Shown here: piece after piece, positions 1 to 5,357 of the stretch
Layout of the letters: each line of letters begins with the position of its first letter
Position numbering within the stretch: the stretch's first letter is position 1
Origin: an uncultured Oscillospiraceae bacterium
Lineage (GTDB): Bacteria; Bacillota; Clostridia; Oscillospirales; Oscillospiraceae
DNA length: 5,357 nucleotides
Direction of reading: 5' to 3'
NCBI GenBank assembly: GCA_910579485.1
Contig: CAJTVO010000178.1
Coordinates: 1-5,357, forward strand
Program-made: the position numbers and the translations under genes
Notes under the pieces: model-generated
Databases searched by the model: none
What the model saw: the letters and a program-made list of their open reading frames with translations, nothing else
Told to the model about the DNA's origin: nothing

Positions 1-2
1 AA

Positions 3-1178
3 ATCAAACGCCAGCGCGGAGATTTCATCGGCTCTTTTGCTGTTTTTGGCTACCGGAAGGACCCGGAGAACCGCCACCGCCTGCTGGTAGATGAATACGC
101 CGCCGGTGTGGTACGGGATATGTTCAAGTGGAAGCTGGAAGGAATCAGCGCGGGCGATATTGCCGACCGCCTGACGGGGGCGGGCATCCTCACTCCCATG
201 GACTACAAGCGGTCCCAGGGGATGCGCTACTCTACGTCCTTCCGGCTGAAAGAGGAATCCGTGTGGGATGCCGGGATGGTGCTGCGGATTCTGAAAAATC
301 CGGTCTACATCGGCGTGTTGGAGCAGGGGCGCGTGACCACCCCCAGCTATCGGGTGAAGCGGCTGGTGGTGAAGCCCCGCGAAGAATGGGCGGTGGTGGA
401 GAACTGCCATGAGCCGGTCATTGACCGCTATGACTTTGAAAGCGTTCAGAAGGTGCTTGCCCTGGATACGCGCACCAGCGTCAGCGGCAAGGCGGTGGAG
501 CTGTTCTCCGGCATGGTCTACTGCGGCGAGTGCGGCGGGGCCATGATACGAAAAACCGTCCCCACCGCCAAGAAGAAGTATGTGTACTATGTGTGCGCCG
601 CGCACAAGAACGAAAAGCGCTGCTTCTCCCACTCCATGCGGGTGGAAACGCTGGATGAGATCGTGCTGGACGCATTGAGAAGATACATCCAGGATGTGAT
701 CGACCTCTCTGACCTGCTGGAACTGACCGACACGGCCCAGCTTCAGCAAGCGGGTATGCGAAAGCTGCAAGGCCGTTTGGAGAAGAAACGGGAAGAAATC
801 GACCGCAATCAGGCCCTTTTGCGCTCCCTTTATGAAAGCCTCGCTGACGGCGTGATCGACCGGGACGAATACCAGGATTTGAAAAAGACCTACTCCCGCC
901 GCCGTGCCGAGGCGGAGGAACAGGCCGAGGCCATCCAAGAGGAAATGAGCCGGGAAATGGGCAATTTTTCGGAGGGCCGGGGCTGGATGGAGCAGTTCCG
1001 CAAGCACCAGAACATTGACGCTCTGGACCGTACCATCATTGTATCGCTGATTGAGCGTATCCTGATTTTCCGTGACCGCCGTGTGGAGATCGTCTACCGC
1101 TGGCACGATGAATTTCACTGGCAGATGGATTTGCTGCGGCAGGCCCAGGGAACCCTTCCCGGAAGGGAGGCGGTCTGA
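3..1178 (+). CDS. Large serine recombinase, 5'-truncated by the window edge
   Basis: This is the C-terminal 391 codons of a large serine recombinase, a DNA integrase/excisionase that cuts and rejoins paired att sites through a phosphoserine bond. The frame is open from base 3, so the GTG at 108 is an internal Val and not a start. Compared with its neighbours, roughly 150 N-terminal residues are missing, including the catalytic serine. Visible parts, in order: the hinge region (RGDFIGSFAVFGY) leading into the recombinase DNA-binding domain; the conserved W-(x)n-ILKNPVYIG stretch near 265-325; a zinc ribbon with cysteine codons at 522, 531, 594 and 621 (CxxC...C...C); a charged coiled coil at about 740-960 containing the LYESLADGVIDRDEY stretch; and a C-terminal strand ending in YRWHDEF. 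In large serine integrases this coiled coil governs synapsis and directionality. The stop is 1 nt before the next start codon. Whether it is active cannot be judged without the N-terminus. Confidence 0.93.
   Translation: MKRQRGDFIGSFAVFGYRKDPENRHRLLVDEYAAGVVRDMFKWKLEGISAGDIADRLTGAGILTPMDYKRSQGMRYSTSFRLKEESVWDAGMVLRILKNPVYIGVLEQGRVTTPSYRVKRLVVKPREEWAVVENCHEPVIDRYDFESVQKVLALDTRTSVSGKAVELFSGMVYCGECGGAMIRKTVPTAKKKYVYYVCAAHKNEKRCFSHSMRVETLDEIVLDALRRYIQDVIDLSDLLELTDTAQLQQAGMRKLQGRLEKKREEIDRNQALLRSLYESLADGVIDRDEYQDLKKTYSRRRAEAEEQAEAIQEEMSREMGNFSEGRGWMEQFRKHQNIDALDRTIIVSLIERILIFRDRRVEIVYRWHDEFHWQMDLLRQAQGTLPGREAV
1165..1170 (+). promoter_or_regulatory. Ribosome binding site of the second recombinase
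   Basis: GGGAGG lies 9 nt before the ATG at 1180 and inside the last codons of the upstream gene. It fixes the start at 1180 rather than at the in-frame upstream codon at 1072, which lies deep in the preceding gene and has no such site. Confidence 0.75.
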
Positions 1179-1179
1179 A

Positions 1180-2883
1180 ATGGCGCGGACGAAACGCAAG
1201 GTCAATCCCGTCCTGCCGGTAGCTGTCCAAGCGGAACAGCCCCGCCGGATTTATCAGGTGGGCGGCTATGCCCGCTTGTCGGTAGAGGACAGCGGAAAGC
1301 CCGGAGCGGACACGATCAGCACACAGCGGGAATTGATTCAAAGCTACATTGACGGCCAGCCGGATATGCGGCTCTATGACCTTTACTGCGACAACGGACG
1401 GACGGGAACGAACTTTGACCGCCCGGAGTTTGAACGGATGATGGAGGATGTTCGCTCTGGCAAGGTAGACTGCATTGTGGTGAAGGATTTATCCCGGTTT
1501 GGCCGCAACTACCGGGAAACCGGCAACTATCTGGAACGGATTTTCCCGCTCTTGGACGTGCGGTTTATCGCCGTCAACGACAATTTTGACACGCTGACCG
1601 CCGAGCGGACCCAGGACGGCTACATAGTGCCGCTGAAAAACATCATGAACGCCGTTTACAGCAAGGACATATCCAGGAAGATTCTTCCGGCCATTTCGAC
1701 CAAGCAGCAGAAAGGAGAGTTCATCGGTTCATGGGCGGCATACGGCTACCAGAAGTGTGCCGGTAATGCCCACCGGATTGAGCCGGACCCGGAGACTGCG
1801 CCGGTGGTGCGTGAGATATTCTCCCTGCGTCTGACGGGGATGAGCTATCAGCGGATTGCCCGGACCTTGAATGAGCAGGAAGTCCCTTCCCCCGGACGGT
1901 ATCTCTGCTTGAAGGGGGCGGCAAAGTGCGAATCCTATGCCAATTCCCGGTGGACCATAGCCTCCGTAAAAAAAGTCCTGACCGCCGAGGTCTACTTGGG
2001 TCACATGGTCCAGGGACGCAAGCGGTCCGGCTTCTCCGAGGGGAAAAAGCCCTACTATGTGCCGGAATCCGAGTGGGTGATCGTCCGCGACACCCATGAG
2101 CCGCTGGTGGATGAAGAAACCTTCCGTGCGGTTCAGAAAATGGCCGTAGAGGCCAGCAGCGCCTATAAGGAGCGGCTTGGATGTCATGACGCCTTGGGGA
2201 CGATCCCCAATATCCTGCGGGGCCTGATCTTCTGTGCTGACTGTGGCCGTCCATTGGTGCGCTACAAATGTGTTACGAACAAGGGAACAAACCTTTACTA
2301 CGTTTACATCTGTCAAAGCCACTCTAATGATTTGGCCTCCTGCCCCAAGAAGTATTTCCATGAGACGAAGCTGATTGAAATTCTTTGGGATACCTTGCGG
2401 CGTGAGATCGCGCTGGCTGAAAATCTGGACAAGTTGGTACGCCAGTACAGTAAATCCGCAAAGGCGGTCAGCCGGGAGGCGGAGGCCAAGAGGGAGATCG
2501 CCGCCGCGAAACAGGCTTTCAGCCGTGCGGAAATGCTCTATGACAGCTTGTACCAGAATTACGCTGACAAGCTGATGACCGAGCAGGAATACACGGAAAT
2601 GAAGCGGCAGTACCGCTCTGATATGGAACAGGCGCAGGCCCGGTTGGATGAGTTGGAACAGCGGCAGAGGGACGAGCGGCAGCGGACCACGGAAAACCCC
2701 TGGCTTACCGCCTGCGGTCAATTCAAGGAAGAAACCGCGCTGACGGAGGCCATGGCTCACGCTCTGATTGACCGGGTGGAGATTGATGGGGCGAACCGAG
2801 TTTCCATCACTCTGCGCTACCGGGACGAATACAACGCCCTGCTCCGGCTGCTGGCGGCAGAGGGAGAGGCGGTGTCCGCATGA
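1180..2883 (+). CDS. Large serine recombinase (complete, 567 aa)
   Basis: A complete large serine recombinase with all expected parts. After a basic N-terminal extension of about 25 residues, the catalytic domain begins with GGYARLS, giving Arg32 and the nucleophile Ser34. Then come the D-x-G-x-TG-x-NFDRP segment with Asp71 and Arg81, and the KDLSRFGRN motif with Arg106 and Arg109, so the active site looks intact. The hinge helix and recombinase DNA-binding domain occupy about residues 180-330. A zinc ribbon uses Cys352, Cys355, Cys378 and Cys388. A coiled coil spans about 430-525 (SLYQNYADKLMTEQEY inside it). The C-terminal strand ends in LRYRDEY. The protein should act on element att sites in the nucleoid; its specific site is unknown. 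It starts 1 nt after the upstream stop and overlaps the next gene by 4 nt (ATGA), so it is probably translationally coupled to both. Confidence 0.96.
   Translation: MARTKRKVNPVLPVAVQAEQPRRIYQVGGYARLSVEDSGKPGADTISTQRELIQSYIDGQPDMRLYDLYCDNGRTGTNFDRPEFERMMEDVRSGKVDCIVVKDLSRFGRNYRETGNYLERIFPLLDVRFIAVNDNFDTLTAERTQDGYIVPLKNIMNAVYSKDISRKILPAISTKQQKGEFIGSWAAYGYQKCAGNAHRIEPDPETAPVVREIFSLRLTGMSYQRIARTLNEQEVPSPGRYLCLKGAAKCESYANSRWTIASVKKVLTAEVYLGHMVQGRKRSGFSEGKKPYYVPESEWVIVRDTHEPLVDEETFRAVQKMAVEASSAYKERLGCHDALGTIPNILRGLIFCADCGRPLVRYKCVTNKGTNLYYVYICQSHSNDLASCPKKYFHETKLIEILWDTLRREIALAENLDKLVRQYSKSAKAVSREAEAKREIAAAKQAFSRAEMLYDSLYQNYADKLMTEQEYTEMKRQYRSDMEQAQARLDELEQRQRDERQRTTENPWLTACGQFKEETALTEAMAHALIDRVEIDGANRVSITLRYRDEYNALLRLLAAEGEAVSA
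2862..2869 (+). promoter_or_regulatory. Ribosome binding site of the third recombinase
   Basis: The purine run GGGAGAGG ends 10 nt before the ATG at 2880 and lies inside the end of the preceding gene. Together with the ATGA stop/start overlap, it supports this start and re-initiation by terminating ribosomes. Confidence 0.6.
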
Positions 2884-4493
2884 GCGTTATCACCGCAAAA
2901 TATATCCGCTTGTCCTCGGAGGATGATGATTTAGGGAAAAGCGGCAAAGTTGAATCCAACAGCGTCACGAACCAGAGAAATTTGCTGGACGCTTTTATCA
3001 GCCGTACCCCGGAATTGGCGGATACCAGCGTGATCGAGTTCTGTGATGATGGATGGAGCGGCAAAAACTTTGAGCGTCCCGCTGTCCAGGAGATGATCGC
3101 CCAGGCAAGGGCCGGGAAAATCCAATGTATCGTTGTCAAAGATTTATCCCGCTTTGGCCGTGATTACCTGACTGTCGGCAACTACATTTCCTGCGTGTTC
3201 CCCTTCCTGGGAGTGCGGTTTATCGCCGTCAACGATGGCTTTGACAGCATCCGGCCCACCGATGTGGACAGCCTGGAAACCTCCTTCAAGGCCCTTCTGT
3301 ATGACCTTTATAGCCGGGACTTGTCCCGGAAGGTACGGAGCGCGAAGAAGTTCCGCGCCCAGCGGGGGGACTTTCTCGCGCCCTTCGCCCCCTATGGCTA
3401 TGTCAAGGACCCGGCTGATAAGGCCCGGCTGGTCATAGACCCGGAAGCGGCGGAGACAGTACGGCGCGTCTTTCATCTGGCGGCGAGTGGACACAGCGCA
3501 GACCAGATCGCCATGGCGCTGAACCGGGAAACTGTGCCAACGCCCATGCTTTATAAGCGGGCGGCGGGCTGCTCCCGGACACGCTGGCCCAGCATTGAAG
3601 AAAACAACTTCTGGACGGATACCGCTGTTGTAAAGATTCTCCGTGATGAACGCTACTTTGGTAAAAACATCTTTGGAAAACGGATACGGGACAGGGTAGG
3701 CCACACGCACACCGTCAAGGTCAGCCGTGAGGACTGGATCGCCGTGGAGAACACCCATGAGGGCATCGTAACGCGGGAAGAATTTGACCGGGCGCAGACG
3801 GCTATGCGGGAGTTTGTGGAACATGGCGAGTTAAAAAAGCGTGATTGGCCTCTGCGTGGTAAGGTTCGGTGCGGTGTTTGCGGCCACGCAATGAGTTACA
3901 AGCTGGGCAAGCAAATGTATTTCTACTGCTACACCCCGCGATACAACGATTCCTTTGCCTGCGTCAAACAGGTGCAGGGGGCCGATATTTTGGAAGTCAT
4001 TTCCGATGGGCTTCGTGTGCAGGCGCAAATGGCGGTGGAGTTGAGCCGGTTGTGGGAGGAACAGCACCGTGAGCAGAAAAAAGACGCCGCCGCAGTTAAG
4101 AAAAATCTCGCCGGACTGCGGGAGACACACCAGAGGCTTTCCCAGCAGATCAGCGGCCTTTATGAATCCTTTGCGCTGGGAGAGATCGGCAAGCCGGAAT
4201 ATCTTGCGGCGAAAACCGCCGCAGCCAAGCAGCGGGATGATACCGCCGCCCGGATCAGCGAATTGGAGGCCGCGCTGGAAAACATGGGCGCGGATGGCAG
4301 CTTGCGGAACGGATTTGTTTCTACATTCGGAAAGTATCTGGATGTGAAGGAAATCACCAGTGAGATTACGGCGGAGGTTTTGAAAGAAGTCCTTGTTTTT
4401 CCTGGTGATCGGTTTGAAATCGCCTGGAATTACCGGGATGAACTGGAAAAGCTGATACTTGATTTACAAGGAGAGCATCAGAATGGAGCATAA
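2880..4493 (+). CDS. Large serine recombinase (complete, 537 aa)
   Basis: The second complete large serine recombinase, clearly different in sequence from its upstream neighbour. The catalytic domain opens with KYIRLSSED (Arg10, nucleophile Ser12), followed by CDDGWSGKNFERP (Asp56, Arg66) and KDLSRFGRD (Arg91, Arg94), so the catalytic set is complete. The hinge and DNA-binding domain follow at about residues 145-300, with the YKRAAG and NNFWTDTAVVKILRDERYFG stretches. The zinc ribbon uses Cys331, Cys334, Cys350 and Cys361. A coiled coil covers about 395-475 (GLYESFALGEIGKPEY inside it). The C-terminal strand ends in WNYRDEL, matching the end motif of the two upstream proteins. There is no N-terminal extension before the catalytic motif. 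The gene overlaps the preceding one by 4 nt and the following one by 11 nt. It is probably a DNA integrase or resolvase subunit that works with the neighbouring recombinases; whether it acts alone or in a mixed complex is not visible. Confidence 0.96.
   Translation: MSVITAKYIRLSSEDDDLGKSGKVESNSVTNQRNLLDAFISRTPELADTSVIEFCDDGWSGKNFERPAVQEMIAQARAGKIQCIVVKDLSRFGRDYLTVGNYISCVFPFLGVRFIAVNDGFDSIRPTDVDSLETSFKALLYDLYSRDLSRKVRSAKKFRAQRGDFLAPFAPYGYVKDPADKARLVIDPEAAETVRRVFHLAASGHSADQIAMALNRETVPTPMLYKRAAGCSRTRWPSIEENNFWTDTAVVKILRDERYFGKNIFGKRIRDRVGHTHTVKVSREDWIAVENTHEGIVTREEFDRAQTAMREFVEHGELKKRDWPLRGKVRCGVCGHAMSYKLGKQMYFYCYTPRYNDSFACVKQVQGADILEVISDGLRVQAQMAVELSRLWEEQHREQKKDAAAVKKNLAGLRETHQRLSQQISGLYESFALGEIGKPEYLAAKTAAAKQRDDTAARISELEAALENMGADGSLRNGFVSTFGKYLDVKEITSEITAEVLKEVLVFPGDRFEIAWNYRDELEKLILDLQGEHQNGA
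4468..4475 (+). promoter_or_regulatory. Ribosome binding site deciding the start of the small recombinase gene
   Basis: AAGGAGAG lies 7 nt before the ATG at 4483, inside the 3' end of the preceding gene. It favours this ATG over the in-frame TTG at 4459, which would place the site inside the coding region. Confidence 0.75.
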
Positions 4494-4860
4494 AAGGACC
4501 TGGATTTATTGCAGGGTCGCGTACCCTGACGCTCGTGCGCTGGCATCTCAACAGGCAGCATTGGAGGCGTTTGCCGAAAAGCAGGGCTTTGAGATCGCAG
4601 GTACTACCGCAGAACAGGCCAGCGGACTGGACTTTTCCCGCCGGGGGCTGACCGAGGTTTCTAATGCGGTAGACGCTGGGAAAGTTGACCTTCTGCTGGT
4701 AGCAAACCTCTCCCGCTTGGGCCGGGACGTGGTAAAGACGGACGCTTATCTGCGCTGGCTGGAAGATCGGCTTGTCGAAGTGGTCTGTGCCGATGGCATG
4801 GTCCCGCAGACGGCCACCGAGATACTGCATGAGCTGATGAAAGCAAGCGTGGCAAATTGA
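4483..4860 (+). CDS. Stand-alone serine recombinase catalytic domain lacking the nucleophilic serine (125 aa)
   Basis: The protein has the length and order of a resolvase-type catalytic domain and nothing else: no hinge helix, DNA-binding domain, zinc ribbon or coiled coil. It opens IYCRVAYPD, where resolvases have YxRVS. The residue at the catalytic serine position is Ala13 (GCG at 4519-4521). Against gamma-delta resolvase, the other key positions are kept: Arg11 (R8), Arg53 (R45), Arg78 and Arg81 (R68 and R71, in LSRLGRD), with Glu44 in place of Asp36. It should therefore be unable to cleave DNA but may keep the fold and the dimer surface. It overlaps the preceding integrase gene by 11 nt and has its own strong ribosome binding site, so it is made with the three integrases. 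A regulatory or structural subunit role (dimer partner, inhibitor or directionality factor) is inference. The alternative is an early decaying gene, but the clean frame and good signals argue against that. Confidence 0.88.
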   Translation: MEHKRTWIYCRVAYPDARALASQQAALEAFAEKQGFEIAGTTAEQASGLDFSRRGLTEVSNAVDAGKVDLLLVANLSRLGRDVVKTDAYLRWLEDRLVEVVCADGMVPQTATEILHELMKASVAN

Positions 4861-4871
4861 GCGTAGCACAA

Positions 4872-4911
4872 AGGGGATTCTCCCTCCGGGGACTTGGGCG
4901 GAGAATCCCCT
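4872..4911 (+). terminator. Perfect 12-bp hairpin after the recombinase operon, possible terminator
   Basis: The arms AGGGGATTCTCC (4872-4883) and GGAGAATCCCCT (4900-4911) are exact reverse complements around a 16-nt loop. The stem starts 11 nt after the stop of the small recombinase gene. Its position and strength suit an end-of-operon terminator or an RNA-stabilising 3' hairpin. There is no T tract on the + strand (CAGAAAAATT follows) and only TTT on the - strand, so a classical intrinsic terminator is not assured. Confidence 0.5.
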
Positions 4912-4943
4912 CAGAAAAATTAACTCGCTTGCCATGAAATAAA

Positions 4944-4964
4944 GCCAATTTCTCATATTCGACA
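4944..4964 (+). repeat. Imperfect direct repeat, left copy
   Basis: GCCAATTTCTC, then AT, then ATTCGACA. The same two blocks recur at 5290-5312 with one substitution in the first block and a 4-nt rather than 2-nt spacer. The pair flanks the recombinase remnant. Confidence 0.45.
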
Positions 4965-5007
4965 TCGTTCACGGTTTGTTTACAATTTGTTTTTGTTCCG
5001 TGCTTGA
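4965..5007. repeat. Imperfect dyad centred on 4986, possible att-like or protein-binding site
   Basis: The arms CACGG (4970-4974) and CCGTG (4998-5002) and the inner arms ACAA (4982-4985) and TTGT (4987-4990) share the same axis at base 4986, with two further symmetric pairs at 4965-4966/5006-5007. The overall size is close to the 40-50 bp partly symmetric att sites of large serine integrases. The matches are short and the T-rich spacers do not pair, so this is only a candidate. Confidence 0.25.
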
Positions 5008-5294
5008 CATTAGCGGATGATGGGTACACCGGACTGAACATGGACCGCCCCGATTTTCAGAAGATGCTGGGAGCGGTGGAGCGTGGAATGTTCGATGTGA
5101 TCCTGACCAAAGACCTTTCCCGCCTGGGACGGAACTACTTGCAGACCGGACAGCTTATCGAAGAATTTTTCCCTAGGAACAAGGTGCGCTATATCGCGCT
5201 CAATGACGCAGTAGACACCAATATTGAGAACGACATAACCCCATTCCGCAACATTCTGAAGAACACGAGGCATTTGGGAGGGGTAAACTGCTAA
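5004..5294 (+). pseudogene. Remnant of a fifth serine recombinase (catalytic-domain fragment)
   Basis: Clear serine recombinase similarity runs only from about 5016 to 5264: DDGYTGLNMDRPDF, then TKDLSRLGRNYLQTG (the two active-site arginines), then VRYIALNDAVDT and NDITPFRNIL. This matches roughly residues 56-140 of a full large serine recombinase. The first ~55 residues with the YxRxS nucleophile motif are absent; upstream in the same frame is A+T-rich sequence unlike the family. After the NIL-KN stretch the family pattern (normally N-E-x-Y-x-R/K-D...) is lost, and the frame ends at TAA 5292-5294. The TTG at 5004 has no ribosome binding site, and neither does the internal ATG at 5040. The fragment looks closer to TnpX/TndX-type recombinases than to the three upstream genes, so it is probably debris from another element rather than a partial duplicate. 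A short expressed peptide is possible but unsupported. Confidence 0.8.
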
Positions 5295-5312
5295 TTTCTC
5301 TCCAATTCGACA
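5290..5312 (+). repeat. Imperfect direct repeat, right copy
   Basis: GCTAATTTCTC, then TCCA, then ATTCGACA. This is the partner of the copy at 4944-4964, about 346 bp away, and overlaps the stop codon of the recombinase remnant. Confidence 0.45.
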
Positions 5313-5357
5313 AATCAGTGTGCAACAATCAAATATCGCTGCTGTTACAGAATGTTT

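Larger units (their letters stand above)
4861..5015. other. Non-coding A+T-rich region between operon and recombinase remnant
   Basis: No gene is supported here on either strand. After the hairpin the sequence turns A+T-rich, in contrast to the G+C-rich operon. It holds one copy of a direct repeat (4944-4964), an imperfect dyad centred on 4986, and a weak promoter-like pair reading rightwards: TCGACA at 4959-4964 and TACAAT at 4981-4986, 16 nt apart. Because recombinase genes usually sit beside one end of their element, this is a reasonable place to look for an attachment site. That placement is inference. Confidence 0.45.

Noticed and set aside
108..110. GTG as start of the first recombinase
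   Set aside because: The frame is open to base 3 and the upstream codons encode conserved recombinase sequence (RGDFIGSFAVFGY), so this is an internal Val codon.
1729..2760. Long open frame on the - strand (343 codons)
   Set aside because: It lies wholly within a well-supported + strand recombinase, shows no recognisable domain, and is explained by codon bias in G+C-rich sequence.
4459..4461. TTG as start of the small recombinase
   Set aside because: The ATG at 4483 has a well-placed AAGGAG, and the added eight residues have no counterpart in the family.
5004..5032. TTGACA at 5004-5009 as a -35 promoter element
   Set aside because: No acceptable -10 hexamer follows at 16-18 nt, and the site runs into recombinase coding sequence.
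4366..5041. Overlapping - strand open frames crossing the end of the operon and the non-coding region
   Set aside because: They run antisense through the ends of two recognised genes and through the hairpin, have no family resemblance I can recognise, and no convincing start signals.
4861..5357. tRNA gene, CRISPR array or insertion sequence in the right-hand region
   Set aside because: No tRNA-like clover arms, no regularly spaced repeats and no transposase or terminal inverted repeats were seen.

Overview
The window is almost entirely serine site-specific recombinase sequence, all on the + strand. The G+C-rich coding sequence, strong Shine-Dalgarno sites (GGGAGG, AAGGAG) and the protein families (large serine recombinases of the TnpX/TndX/CcrA-B type) suggest a Firmicute, most likely a gut clostridium of the Oscillospiraceae/Lachnospiraceae kind, and the recombination end of an integrative element. 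The host assignment and the element identity are inferences. No conjugation, resistance or cargo gene lies in the window.

Layout. Positions 3-1178 hold a large serine recombinase whose N-terminal catalytic domain lies left of the window. Positions 1180-2883 (567 aa) and 2880-4493 (537 aa) are two complete, different large serine recombinases. Positions 4483-4860 (125 aa) encode a stand-alone resolvase-type catalytic domain in which the nucleophilic serine is alanine, while the active-site arginines are kept. The four genes are separated by +1, -4 and -11 nt, so they form one translationally coupled unit. A 12-bp perfect hairpin at 4872-4911 follows the last stop codon.

From about 4912 the sequence becomes A+T-rich and non-coding. 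It holds an imperfect dyad centred on 4986. It then runs into a fragment of a fifth serine recombinase (about 5016-5264) that has lost its catalytic-serine segment and everything after the catalytic core. An imperfect ~20-bp direct repeat (4944-4964 and 5290-5312) flanks this remnant. The last ~60 bases are A+T-rich with no gene.

Working model (inference): three co-translated large serine recombinases, possibly with a catalytically dead catalytic-domain partner, carry out or control integration and excision of a mobile element. One end of that element may lie in the non-coding region right of 4860. The most notable points are the catalytically dead fourth member, the three-integrase arrangement, and the repeat-flanked remnant at the likely element edge.
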